Translations under genes and position numbers: made by a program
Shown: piece after piece, positions 44,412 to 52,889 of the stretch
Layout: each line of letters begins with the position of its first letter
Numbering within the stretch: position 1 is the first letter of the stretch
DNA from: CAWALV01 sp963782965
GTDB taxonomy: Bacteria; Actinomycetota; Actinomycetes; Acidothermales; Acidothermaceae
Reading direction: 5' to 3'
Assembly: GCA_963782965.1 (NCBI GenBank)
Contig: CAWALV010000006.1
Location: 682,001-746,000 of the forward strand
Length of the DNA: 64,000 bases
The notes under the pieces: generated by a model
What the model was told of the DNA's origin: nothing
Databases searched by the model: none
What the model saw: only the letters and a program-made list of their open reading frames with translations

Positions 44412-44571
44412 GCCGCGCGGATCGACGGGTCGAGGGTGGGGTCGTCCGCGCCGTGGGGTGGCGCGGACGACTCGTGGGCCGGGGTTATCGTGCGGCGCCG
44501 GCGAGGTAGGCGGCGACGATGTAGGTGGCGTGCCGGTCTAGGGAGACGCGGGCGCGGTCGTAGCGCATGGT
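44412..44571. repeat. 160-bp direct repeat, left copy (integrase 3' end and terminator)
   Basis: Matches 52890-53048 with only a few substitutions and one indel (GGCCGGGG versus GGCCGGG). It contains the last ~28 codons of a tyrosine recombinase on the minus strand and a GC hairpin (stem GTCGTCCGCGCC at 44441-44452, partner to 44471). The match ends where the IS21-type element begins. Confidence 0.9.
44485..44571 (-). pseudogene. Tyrosine recombinase C-terminal remnant
   Basis: Encodes MRYDRARVSLDRHATYIVAAYLAGAAR then TAA, the end of a phage-type integrase including the catalytic Tyr (RYDR). It is cut at its 5' side by the IS21-type element. Just beyond that element (47343 onward) the sequence CATGGTGGTA matches the intact integrase for ten bases, then diverges. 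Confidence 0.85.
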
Positions 44572-44740
44572 TGAGTGTGATCACCTTCTCTGGCCCCACT
44601 TTGGTCTTCGTTCTGCATGAATGTTGGCCCCACTTGGGGTGGTGATCATTGCCGCCGGGTGGGTGCGGTGTGTCGTCACGAATGTTGGCCCCACCCTCGT
44701 TCAGATCGTCCCTGTCGTCGTTGATGGGGAGGTCGGTCAG

Positions 44741-46273
44741 GTGCGGTCACGGGTGGACTTGTTCGAGCAGATCAGAAGAGATCGGCGGTTGGAGCTGCTG
44801 TCGATTCGGGAGTTGTCTGAGCGGCATGGGGTGCATCGCCGCACGGTGCGCCAGGCGTTGGCGGCGGCGGTGCCGCCAACACGCAAGACGTATCCGCCGC
44901 GGCGCAAGCCGGCGATCGAGCCGTATGCGTCGGTGATCGACGGCTGGTTGATCGATGACCAGGACGCGCCGAGGAAGCAACGCCATACCGCTCGCCGGGT
45001 GTGGCAGCGGCTGGTTGTTGAGCATCAGGCGTCGTTGGCGGAGGTGACGGTGTCGCGTTACGTCGCGCACCGCCGGGTCGAGCTCGGCATGGAGCAGCGG
45101 GAGGTGTCGATCCCGCAGACGCATCTGGCTGGCGCGGAGGCGGAGGTCGACTTCGGTGAGTTCTACTCGACCCTTGCCGGTGAGAAAAACGTCAAGGTGT
45201 GGGTGTTCGCGATGCGGTTGTCGCACTCGGGCAAGGCGTTCCATGTCGCGTTCGGCAACCAAGCCCAGGAAGCGTTCCTGGAAGGCCATGTGCTGGCGTT
45301 TGAGTACTTCGGTGGGGTCCCTGGCCGGCTGCGTTACGACAACCTCAAACCCGCTGTCGTTCGGGTGCTGAAAGGACGCGATCGGATCGAGTCGGAACGG
45401 TTCACCGCTATGCGATCGCACTACGGGTTCGACTCGTTCTTCTGCCGCCCCGGCATCGAAGGCGCGCATGAGAAAGGCGGCGTCGAAGGGGAGATCGGCA
45501 GGTTCCGGCGCAACCATCTGGTGCCGGTCCCCAAAGCCGCGTCACTGGCGGCATTGAACGAGTTGATCGCCGCTGGGGATGTGGCCGATGACTGCCGGGT
45601 TATCACTGGCCGGCCGGTCACGATCGGCGCCGCGTTCGCCCTCGAGGCGCCGACGTTGATGCCGCTGCCGGGCGAGGCGTTTGATGCCGCGAGGTTGCTG
45701 GACGCACGGGTGGATAACCGGGCTCGGGTGTCGGTGCGGCAAAACTTCTACTCCGTGCCGGCCCGTTACGTCGGCCGACGGCTCCCGGTCCGCCTCGGGG
45801 CTTCCACGGTGGAGATCTACGACGGCTCGAAAGTGGTCGCTGCTCATGAACGCTCGGTCGGGCGTTTCGTGGAGGTGCTGGTCCTGGATCACTACCTGGA
45901 GGTGTTGAAGGTCAAACCCGGCGGGCTACCCGGTGCGACCGCGCTCGCCCAAGCGAAAACCCGCGGCGCATTCACGTCTTCGCATCAGGGGTATTGGGAC
46001 GCTGCCCGGCGGGCCCGTGGTGATGCGGCCGGGACGCGGGCGTTGATCGAGATCCTGCTCGCGCACCGCACCATGAACGCGACCGCGTTGACCGCGGCGA
46101 TGGACCGCGCTGTCGCCTCGGGTTGCCTGGACCCGCAGGTGGTGTTGATCGACGCCCGACGTGACACCAGCAAGGTCGCGGCTGTTGTTCCGATCGGCGC
46201 GCTTACCCGTTACGACCGGCCGGCACCAACACTTTCCGACTACGACCAACTGTTGACTGGGACCCGAACATGA
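44741..46273 (+). CDS. istA: IS21-family transposase IstA
   Basis: The GTG at 44741 (VRSRVDLFEQIRRDRRLELLSIRELSERHGVHRRTVRQAL) has GGGAGG 8 bases upstream and begins with the helix-turn-helix. About 510 residues. The DDE core shows AEAEVDFGEFYSTLAG, GRLRYDNLKPAVVRVLKG and HEKGGVEGEIGRFRRN. C-terminal beta-barrel region follows. Overlaps istB by 4 bases. Confidence 0.94.
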   Translation: MRSRVDLFEQIRRDRRLELLSIRELSERHGVHRRTVRQALAAAVPPTRKTYPPRRKPAIEPYASVIDGWLIDDQDAPRKQRHTARRVWQRLVVEHQASLAEVTVSRYVAHRRVELGMEQREVSIPQTHLAGAEAEVDFGEFYSTLAGEKNVKVWVFAMRLSHSGKAFHVAFGNQAQEAFLEGHVLAFEYFGGVPGRLRYDNLKPAVVRVLKGRDRIESERFTAMRSHYGFDSFFCRPGIEGAHEKGGVEGEIGRFRRNHLVPVPKAASLAALNELIAAGDVADDCRVITGRPVTIGAAFALEAPTLMPLPGEAFDAARLLDARVDNRARVSVRQNFYSVPARYVGRRLPVRLGASTVEIYDGSKVVAAHERSVGRFVEVLVLDHYLEVLKVKPGGLPGATALAQAKTRGAFTSSHQGYWDAARRARGDAAGTRALIEILLAHRTMNATALTAAMDRAVASGCLDPQVVLIDARRDTSKVAAVVPIGALTRYDRPAPTLSDYDQLLTGTRT

Positions 46274-47049
46274 CGACGACGACTGTTGATGCTGCGGCGC
46301 AAGCCTCGATCGGCGCAGCGGCACGCGAGCTGCACCTGCCCACGGTGCGCATCGAAGCCGTCCCGTTGGCGGAGATCGCCGCCCGGGAAAGACAAACACA
46401 TCTCGGCTACCTGGCTGAGGTGCTGGCTGCTGAGGTCGATGAGCGCACCGAACGACGCCGCACCCGACGGATCAACGACGCGAAATTCCCGCGCATCAAA
46501 CGACTCGCGGACTTCAACATCGACGCCGTCCCCACCATCCCGCCCGCGACCCTGGGCCAGCTCGCCGCCGGGCACTACATGGACGCCGGCGAACCGATCG
46601 TGTTGCTCGGTGATTCCGGCACCGGCAAATCTCATCTGCTCATCGGTCTCGGTGTCGCGGCCTGCGAACAAGGACGCCGCGTCCGCTACGCCACCACCGC
46701 GCAACTGGTCAACGAACTCGTCGAAGCAGCCGACGAACGACAACTGTCTCGCGTCGTCGGCCGCTACGGCCGCCTCGACCTGCTCTGCCTTGATGAACTG
46801 GGCTACGTGCAAATCGACCCACGCGGCGCCGAGCTGCTGTTCCAGATCATCACCGAACGCGAAGAACGCGCATCGGTTGCGATCGCGACGAACCTGCCGT
46901 TCTCCGAATGGGGAACGGTGTTCCCCGACCCGCGCCTTGTTGCCGCGATCGTCGACCGGGTCACGTTCAACGCCCACATCCTGGAAACCGGCACCCAGTC
47001 CTACCGGCTACGCACCAGCAAAACCCGACCCCGACGCACCAAAAGCTGA
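46270..47049 (+). CDS. istB: IS21-family helper ATPase IstB
   Basis: 259 residues, AAA+ ATPase of the DnaC/IstB type. Walker A VLLGDSGTGKSHLLIGLGVAACEQG, Walker B LDLLCLDELGYVQIDPRGAELLF, sensor ATNLPFSEWGTVFPDPRLVAAIVDRVTFNAHILET. Works with IstA to select targets. The ATG overlaps the istA stop (ATGA). Confidence 0.95.
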   Translation: MTTTTVDAAAQASIGAAARELHLPTVRIEAVPLAEIAARERQTHLGYLAEVLAAEVDERTERRRTRRINDAKFPRIKRLADFNIDAVPTIPPATLGQLAAGHYMDAGEPIVLLGDSGTGKSHLLIGLGVAACEQGRRVRYATTAQLVNELVEAADERQLSRVVGRYGRLDLLCLDELGYVQIDPRGAELLFQIITEREERASVAIATNLPFSEWGTVFPDPRLVAAIVDRVTFNAHILETGTQSYRLRTSKTRPRRTKS

Positions 47050-47061
47050 CAGGAGACCGCC

Positions 47062-47286
47062 ATGTCCACCATCAACATCGACCCCACCGACGCACTCGAA
47101 CTCGGTCAGCTCCTGGACTTCCTCGACGACTGGCTCAAAGCAGACCCCGAGGACCTCGCGCCCTCACTCGCACGGTTCGTCGGCCACCCCGCCTACAGCA
47201 TCGAGCAGCTACGCACCGAACTGCACCACTTCACGTTCCTGCTCGGACACGACGACGGCGAGCAGCTCTTCGAGCACGCCACCTAA
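47062..47286 (+). CDS. Small acidic accessory protein within the IS21-type element
   Basis: This 74-residue protein begins 13 bases after istB, with CAGGAGA upstream of its ATG: MSTINIDPTDALELGQLLDFLDDWLKADPEDLAPSLARFVGHPAYSIEQLRTELHHFTFLLGHDDGEQLFEHAT. It is acidic, probably all-helical, and inside the terminal repeats. A third gene is not part of the classical IS21 plan. Function unknown; a modulator of IstA/IstB is possible. Confidence 0.75.
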   Translation: MSTINIDPTDALELGQLLDFLDDWLKADPEDLAPSLARFVGHPAYSIEQLRTELHHFTFLLGHDDGEQLFEHAT

Positions 47287-47348
47287 CAGGTGGGGCCAAA
47301 ATTCATGACGACAAGTGGGGCCAGATCACTTGACGACACCCACATGGT

Positions 47349-47815
47349 GGTATGTCGTGGGCAAAAGGCGCCAGGAAAGCAGCAGGCGGCGGCAATCCGC
47401 GGCTCCAACAGGTACCCGAGTCCGTCCGCTCGGTCGGCCGGGAGCCGCGTTGGGTACGGGCTTCCACTTGCTGCGAGACCACCAGGAATTCGCCCCCAAA
47501 GGGCGGGGCCGTGTGTCGGCGGGTCGCGATCGCCCGCCGGACGCCATACCGATCGATGGAGCCGCGAACAGGATGAAGAACATCACTGGCCAGAAGATCC
47601 ATGCTCTACATCTTCATCGGTGATACCGCGACTGGCCGCCCCACGCGCGCATCAACGTGTCCGGGAAACCGGGTCAGGCTCCTACGAAGAACGCGAACCG
47701 ATCGCTCCGTTGGCCCAATACGGCTTCTATCCCGGTCACGTGCCGTGACCATCAGTGCCCAACTTGACCATCGACAGCACCGAGTTGGTCCAGGGTCCAG
47801 GGGCGGGCGACGCAA
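47349..47815. other. Gene-poor stretch (about 470 bp) right of the IS21-type element
   Basis: Only overlapping spurious frames on both strands. No ribosome-binding site with recognisable protein. Possibly degraded DNA of the older element carrying the integrase remnant. Confidence 0.5.
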
Positions 47816-48328
47816 TCAGCAGCCGTTACCGCCGCCGGTGAGGTCGGCCTCGCCGATGCTCTTGCGCAGCCGCCGACCGACCGCGCTGAGCGTACGCAGC
47901 TGTGCGTCGGTGAGCGGGTCGATCACCAGTTGACGGACGGTGTCGACATGGCCGGGAGCGGCGTCGCGCACCAGCTGCCAGCCGCTGTCGGTCAGGTGCG
48001 CGACGGTGTAGCGGCCGTCGCAAGGGTCGGGTTCGCGACGGAGCCAGCCGCGCTGCTCGAGACGTTTCGCCACGTTCGACAGCCGCGACAGCGAGCCGTT
48101 GGCGACCTCGGCCAGCTCACTCATGCGCAGGGTGCGGTGCGGCGCCATCGACAGGTAGCTGAGCACCAGGTACTCGAACAGCGTGATGCCGGAGTCGCGC
48201 TGCAGTTGTGCGTCGAGTGGTCCGGGCAGCTGCAGGAACATCATCGCGACGGCGCGCCAGGCCTCCTGCTCGTCGCTTGACAGCCACTGCGTTTCGGGCC
48301 GCGATCGCCCTTGCCTGGTCGCCGTCAC
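47816..48328 (-). CDS. MarR-family transcriptional regulator
   Basis: This 170-residue winged-helix protein has SGITLFEYLVLSYLSMAPHRTLRMSELAEVANGSLSRLSNVAKRLEQRGWLRREPDPCDGRYTVAHLTDSGWQLV, the full MarR wHTH with the DGR wing. It diverges from the azoreductase gene. Two identical 16-bp palindromes in the shared 144-bp region are its probable operator. Confidence 0.92.
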   Translation of the reverse strand: MTATRQGRSRPETQWLSSDEQEAWRAVAMMFLQLPGPLDAQLQRDSGITLFEYLVLSYLSMAPHRTLRMSELAEVANGSLSRLSNVAKRLEQRGWLRREPDPCDGRYTVAHLTDSGWQLVRDAAPGHVDTVRQLVIDPLTDAQLRTLSAVGRRLRKSIGEADLTGGGNGC

Positions 48329-48383
48329 AGATCACATGATACGCGCCGCTCGGCGAAAGCGTGACTCACGCGACTCCACCTTG

Positions 48384-48422
48384 ACTTCAAGCCTGAAGTG
48401 ATGCTAACTTCAAGCCTGAAGT
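48384..48422. promoter_or_regulatory. Duplicated MarR-type operator palindrome
   Basis: ACTTCAAGCCTGAAGT occurs twice (48384-48399 and 48407-48422), each a palindrome with 6-bp arms and a 4-base centre, repeated every 23 bp and each followed by GATG. It lies between the divergent MarR and azoreductase genes, so it probably controls both. Confidence 0.85.
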
Positions 48423-48472
48423 GATGGAAGATAAGCCATCCGCGAAATCACTACCAAGTCGAGAGGCACGTC

Positions 48473-49129
48473 ATGACGCTTTTCCGTCTGGACGCCAGCA
48501 TTCGGGTCGAGGGATCGGCCAGCCGCGAGATCGCCGACATCGTCGAGCGCGAGTGGCTGGAAGCGCACCCCGGTGACACGGTCGAGCGGCGCCACATCGG
48601 TATCGAGCCGTTGCCGAGCGACACCTGGGCTGCCGCCGCCACCGCCGGTTGGACGCCCGAGGACCAGCGCAGCCCGCAGCAGCAGGCCGCGATCGGCCTC
48701 GCCGCTGAGCTCGTGGACGAGCTCGTTGCCGCTGACGCGATCCTGCTTGCCGTGCCGCTCTACAACTTCGGGGTGTCGCAGCACATCAAGACCTGGATCG
48801 ACTTGATCATCGCTGACCCGCGGGCGGCCGACCAGAGCAAGCCTGTGTTGGCTGGCAAGCCGGTGGTGCTCGCGACCGTGCGCGGCGGAGCCTATGGGCC
48901 CGAGACGCCCCGGGCCGGGTGGGACCACTCGACCGGGTACCTGGTGCGCATCCTGCGCGACCTGTGGGGTGCCGATCTCACCGTAGTCGAGCGCGAGTTC
49001 ACCCTGGTTGGCGTCAACCCAGCACTAGACGCGTTCACCGACGAGGCGGCCGAGTTGCACGCCGTCGCACTCGACGAGGCCCGCGAGGCCGGCAAGGCCC
49101 TCGGCGCACTGATCGGCACCGCCGCCTGA
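48473..49129 (+). CDS. FMN-dependent NADH-azoreductase / NAD(P)H quinone oxidoreductase
   Basis: GAGAGG lies upstream of the ATG. 218-residue flavodoxin-like fold: LFRLDASIRVEGSASREIADIVEREW (FMN phosphate loop), ADAILLAVPLYNFGVSQHIKTWIDLI, PVVLATVRGGAYG. AzoR-type enzymes reduce azo dyes and quinones by two electrons. The divergent MarR with its operator suggests induction by quinones or similar electrophiles. Confidence 0.9.
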   Translation: MTLFRLDASIRVEGSASREIADIVEREWLEAHPGDTVERRHIGIEPLPSDTWAAAATAGWTPEDQRSPQQQAAIGLAAELVDELVAADAILLAVPLYNFGVSQHIKTWIDLIIADPRAADQSKPVLAGKPVVLATVRGGAYGPETPRAGWDHSTGYLVRILRDLWGADLTVVEREFTLVGVNPALDAFTDEAAELHAVALDEAREAGKALGALIGTAA

Positions 49130-49484
49130 GCGGCGCTGCGGGGTGCCGTGCTGCGGTGGGGCACCCCGGGTGGTGACACGGCGTCGCCGCGCTTGCGCGG
49201 GGCAAGCGCTTGACGGGCCTCCCGTAAGGGCGAGTTCCCGCACCTGGAGAAGATCGAAGAATCCGGGCGAACTCGAGCGGCTACGTCACCCCCGACGACG
49301 AACACCACGGCCGCGGCAGGGCAATCCGCGCCGGACTACTACGCGGTGTTCGTCCGCGACCAGCAGGAAACCACCTCGACTCAAATGCCAGCCTCAACGG
49401 AAAGGCCCACGCTCGCGACGCAATCCAGCACGCCGGCAAGACCCCGCAGCCAACTCACCCAGACACCACGAAGGAGCACACGTC
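49130..49484. other. Intergenic region (about 355 bp), no gene supported
   Basis: A fragment on the plus strand reads GEFPHLEKIEESGRTRA and later APDYYAVFVRD in a neighbouring stretch, which may be a decayed coding sequence, but I cannot assign it. The right end has the AAGGAG site for the next gene. Confidence 0.4.
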
Positions 49485-50102
49485 ATGACCACCATCAGCA
49501 TCATCGGCGCTGGCAACATGGCCACCGCCATCGGCACCCGGGCGGCGAAGCACGGTCACACCATCGAGCTAATGAGCCGCAACACCGCCAAGGCTCAGGC
49601 GCTCGCCGACCAGATCGGCAACGGAGCCACCGTCGGCACGTACGGCGCGGCGCCGGCGGGTGACATCGTCATCGTGGCCATCCTGTACGCCGGCGCGGTT
49701 GACGTGGTCGCGCGCTACGGCGATGCGCTGGACGGCAAGATCCTCGTCGACATCACCAACCCGTTCAACACCGAGGCAAGCGGAATCGTGACTACCGCGG
49801 GCAACTCGGTGTCCCAGCAGATCGCCGCTACCGCCCCCGAAGGCGCACACGTCGTGAAGGCATTCAACTCGATCTTCAGCGGCGTCATTGCTGAAGACAA
49901 GCCTCTGGACGTGTTCTTCGCCGGCGACAGCGCCGAGGCGAAAACACGCGTCGCGGCATTTCTTGAGAGCTTGGACATGCGGCCCCTCGACGCAGGAGGG
50001 CTTGGGATGGCCTACGTGCTCGAATGGGCCGGCGTCCTGCTGATGGGCGTGGCACGCAACGGCGCCGGCTTCGACATCGCCTTGGGCGCCAAGGTCCTCT
50101 GA
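49485..50102 (+). CDS. NADPH-dependent F420 reductase-like protein
   Basis: The ATG at 49485 is preceded by AAGGAG. 205 residues: N-terminal Rossmann fold MTTISIIGAGNMATAIGTRAAKHGHTIELMSRN, then ILVDITNPFNTE, ATAPEGAHVVKAFNSIFSGVI and VFFAGDSAEAKTRVAAFLESLDMRPLDAGGLGMAYVLEWAGVLLMGVA. Matches the F420_oxidored family (Fno-like), which passes hydride between NADPH and F420 or other partners. The true cofactor is unproven. Confidence 0.85.
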   Translation: MTTISIIGAGNMATAIGTRAAKHGHTIELMSRNTAKAQALADQIGNGATVGTYGAAPAGDIVIVAILYAGAVDVVARYGDALDGKILVDITNPFNTEASGIVTTAGNSVSQQIAATAPEGAHVVKAFNSIFSGVIAEDKPLDVFFAGDSAEAKTRVAAFLESLDMRPLDAGGLGMAYVLEWAGVLLMGVARNGAGFDIALGAKVL

Positions 50103-50254
50103 AGATCGTTCTCCGCAGCGCCGGGTCCACACCCCTTCCAGCTGGCGCGCGCACCCGATCGGTATCGCAAGCACCGAGCAGCAGGCTTATCGAAGTGCCG
50201 CCATCCGTGGCTGCCGAGTGGGCAGACGGCCGGCTCGAACCCAAGGGAAACGAA

Positions 50255-50980
50255 ATGACGATTGAATCTTCGCCCGTGCGCAGCGACGCGGGTGACCGGG
50301 CGTTTCACGCCCCATCCCGGCGCCTGCCGGGCCTCCGGTTCTGGGCATGCGTGGCGGTCGTCGCCCAGGTGGCGTTCGTGGCCGCCTGGCTGGCTGCGGG
50401 CCGGTGGCAAGGGCCCGGTTACAGCGCGGTCGCCGACTCCATCAGCGACATGTCCGCGGTCGGCGTCCCGCACGCCCATTTCCTTGTGGTCGTGTTCACG
50501 GACACCGGTGCCGCGACGATCCTGTTCGCGCTGTTCTCCGTGTGGCCCGCGCTACGCGGCGGCGGCCGGCTGGCCCTGCTGGGCTCGGTCCTTCTCGCAC
50601 TGTCCGTCGCCGGCCTCGGCGATCTGCTGAGCCAGGGCGAGCGAATGGCATGTCGGATCAGCGACCCCGGATGCACCACCACGATCCAGCTGTCGAACGC
50701 CGGCGGCAAGATGGACTCCATCGTCAGCACGGCAGGCGCGGCGCTACTGGTGATCGCGGGCTTCCTGCTCGCCGCCGCTATGCGCCGAATCCCCAGCTGG
50801 CAGACCTGGGTCCGGCCGGTCCGCTGGACGTCGGTCCTGCTCCTCGCGCTGCTGCTCGCCACCGCTCTCACCGGCGGCACCTCCGGACAGAGCGGTCTGT
50901 TCGAGCGCCTGTTCGCCGGCGCCGGCGCCGCAGCGATCGCGACACTCGCCGTCGGCATCCTACGCAGGGCCCGGCACTGA
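50255..50980 (+). CDS. DUF998-family membrane protein
   Basis: The ATG at 50255 follows AAGGGA. 241 residues with about six helices. Features FWACVAVVAQVAFVAAWLAAG, YSAVADSISDMSAVGVPHAHFLV (typical DUF998 first loop), DLLSQGERMACRISDPGCTTT (two Cys, possibly disulfide-bonded outside), and a final helix before RRARH. Function unknown. Confidence 0.8.
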   Translation: MTIESSPVRSDAGDRAFHAPSRRLPGLRFWACVAVVAQVAFVAAWLAAGRWQGPGYSAVADSISDMSAVGVPHAHFLVVVFTDTGAATILFALFSVWPALRGGGRLALLGSVLLALSVAGLGDLLSQGERMACRISDPGCTTTIQLSNAGGKMDSIVSTAGAALLVIAGFLLAAAMRRIPSWQTWVRPVRWTSVLLLALLLATALTGGTSGQSGLFERLFAGAGAAAIATLAVGILRRARH

Positions 50981-51143
50981 CTGGGCCGCCGACACCGGCG
51001 TCCCGTCATCTCTTCACCCTTCAGCGGCCGCAGCGCCTTCGAGATCGAGCGCGACGGGTCGGTATTCGCGATCAAGCAGTGGGCGAAGTTCGCGCGGAAT
51101 TCAGTGGCCTAGATGGGCTTAGCGGGCCGTTGCCGATGACGCT

Positions 51144-51620
51144 TTAGGCGCCGAGTTCGTTGTCGGGGCCGGCGGCGCGGTGTGCCGCGAGCCGCAACGC
51201 GCTGAGCGTTTTGCCTAACTGGGTGAGCGCACTCGCGGACAGCGGCTCGCGCAGGCGACGTTGGAGTTCAGCGTCGAACACCGCGCCGCCCGCGGCCAAC
51301 AGCTCTTGCCCTTGCGGGGTCAACACGATGATCGACGAACGCCGATCAGTCGGATTGCGCTGGCGTTCGCACCGGCCGGCGGCCTCCAGCCGGTCGACTG
51401 CCTGGCTGGCGCCGCCCACCGTGATCGCCAGTGCTGAGGCGATGTCGTACACGCGGCAATCCGTCGACCCGTCGATGACCATCATCAAGTTCAGGCTGCC
51501 CAGACTGAGCTGGCAGTCGCGCTGCATGCGCCGGTCGAGCGCGTTCCACAGCACCGTCTCGAACCGAACCAGGTCGTCGAACACCTGGCGCAGGTCTGTC
51601 TGCTTCGACTCGTGTGCCAT
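51144..51620 (-). CDS. MarR-family transcriptional regulator
   Basis: 158 residues: LSLGSLNLMMVIDGSTDCRVYDIASALAITVGGASQAVDRLEAAGRCERQRNPTDRRSSIIVLTPQGQELL, the MarR wHTH with the DRR wing. It diverges from the alpha/beta hydrolase gene. The 111-bp shared region holds inverted repeats that are the likely operator. Confidence 0.9.
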   Translation of the reverse strand: MAHESKQTDLRQVFDDLVRFETVLWNALDRRMQRDCQLSLGSLNLMMVIDGSTDCRVYDIASALAITVGGASQAVDRLEAAGRCERQRNPTDRRSSIIVLTPQGQELLAAGGAVFDAELQRRLREPLSASALTQLGKTLSALRLAAHRAAGPDNELGA

Positions 51621-51642
51621 CGCCTAAGACTACCTTAGTGCC

Positions 51643-51681
51643 CACTAGCTTGCGCCTAAGCAGATTAGCGCTAAGCTAGTG
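51643..51681. promoter_or_regulatory. Inverted repeats, probable MarR operator
   Basis: CACTAGCTT (51643-51651) and AAGCTAGTG (51673-51681) are perfect 9-bp arms separated by 21 bases. Nested inside is the 10-bp palindrome TTAGCGCTAA (51665-51674). The site sits between the divergent MarR and hydrolase genes. Confidence 0.75.
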
Positions 51682-51731
51682 TCCAGACGCGACGGCATTC
51701 TCGCCGCGGCGCGAATCTGAGGAGAAAGACG

Positions 51732-52688
51732 ATGAGCCAACAACAGCGCGACATGGTGCACGGCATCTTGCTCAACGCACCCTTCGACCTCGGCGGCGAT
51801 CCGGCGCTTCAGCGGCCCATGCTCGAGGCGATGCTGACTGCTCAACCGCTTCCGGACGACGTGCGCATCAGCAACGGCGAGCTCGGCGGCGTGCCGGTGG
51901 TTTTCATCGACATCGCGGGCGCGGTGCGCACCACCGAGCCGGGCGCCGAGCCCGGCACCGAGCCAAACGGAGTGATTTTGCACGCTCACGGCGGCGGTTT
52001 CGCCGTGGGCTCCGCGAGAGGATCGGTCGGGTTGGTGTCGAACCTTGCCCGCAAGAGCGGCATGCGGGCGGTCGCGGTCGACTACCGACTCGCGCCTGAG
52101 CACCCGTATCCGGCTGCACTACAAGACGTGACGGCGGTTTACCGAGCGCTGCGCGAGCAACTCGGCGATGACGCGCCGATCGTCGTGGCCGGCGAATCCG
52201 CGGGTGGCAACCTGGCAATCGAACTGCTGATCAGCGGGCTGCCCGCCGGGCTCACTATGCCGGCCGCCGCAGTGCTGCTCTCCCCGATGACCGACCTCAC
52301 GGTCAGCGGCGACAGCTACCGCACGAATGCCGACCGCGATCCGAACATCACCGCCGCCGCGATCGCCACCCGGGCAGCCGACTACCTGCGCGGTACCGGC
52401 ATAGCCGCCGACGACCCGCTGGTCAGCCCCATCTTCGCCGATCTCGCAGGGTTGCCGCCGTTGCTCATCCAGGTCGGTTCGCATGAGGTTCTTCTGGACG
52501 ACGCAACCACGCTCGCGGCACGGGCCGCTGCACACGACGTCGACGTCACTCTCGACGTCACTCCCGCTGTGCCGCACGTGTTCCAGGCGTTTGCCGCCGT
52601 GCTCGACGAGGCAGACGCGGCGCTCAACCGGGCCGCCGATTTCCTTCGGACACACGTGGCAGCGCAGCAGTCACGTGTCGCGGCGTGA
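51732..52688 (+). CDS. Alpha/beta hydrolase, hormone-sensitive-lipase family
   Basis: GAGGAGA lies upstream of the ATG. 318 residues. Oxyanion-hole motif HAHGGGFAVGS, nucleophile GESAGGN, acid Asp in the DPLVSPIFADL/PPLLIQVGSHEVLLDD region, and His in VPHVFQAF. Typical HSL-type esterase. The divergent MarR regulator suggests induction by an ester or related aromatic compound. Confidence 0.9.
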   Translation: MSQQQRDMVHGILLNAPFDLGGDPALQRPMLEAMLTAQPLPDDVRISNGELGGVPVVFIDIAGAVRTTEPGAEPGTEPNGVILHAHGGGFAVGSARGSVGLVSNLARKSGMRAVAVDYRLAPEHPYPAALQDVTAVYRALREQLGDDAPIVVAGESAGGNLAIELLISGLPAGLTMPAAAVLLSPMTDLTVSGDSYRTNADRDPNITAAAIATRAADYLRGTGIAADDPLVSPIFADLAGLPPLLIQVGSHEVLLDDATTLAARAAAHDVDVTLDVTPAVPHVFQAFAAVLDEADAALNRAADFLRTHVAAQQSRVAA

Positions 52689-52889
52689 CCCCGGCATCTT
52701 GTGGTCAAGCAGCCATCACCGTGTTCCTCGTCTTTACCGGCCCGACGGTCAGGGGAGTCACGCCCCCTCGCCTCACCTGCACGGCAAGCACTGACCAGCA
52801 CCTGCGACAGGCACGTACCCACCGGCGGCGGGCGGCGAAGTCCGGATCACCTCATCGTCGCAGTCGCAGTCGCAGGCGAGGGCGAAAAG

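Larger units (their letters stand above)
44572..47342 (+). mobile_element. IS21-family insertion sequence (2771 bp)
   Basis: Ends are TGAGTGTGATCACC (44572) and, reverse-complemented, TGGGTGTCGTCAAG (47342). Both continue to TGGCCCCACTT at the same distance. Internal copies of TGGCCCCAC near both ends (44631, 44686; 47290) are the multiple terminal repeats expected for IS21. The flanking 6-bp repeat CATGGT (44566-44571, 47343-47348) fits a target duplication. It encodes istA, istB and a third small gene. Confidence 0.88.

Noticed and set aside
47326..47602. Overlapping minus-strand frames right of the IS21-type element, tested as the rest of the integrase remnant
   Set aside because: Only about ten bases next to the target duplication match the intact integrase; the remainder does not.
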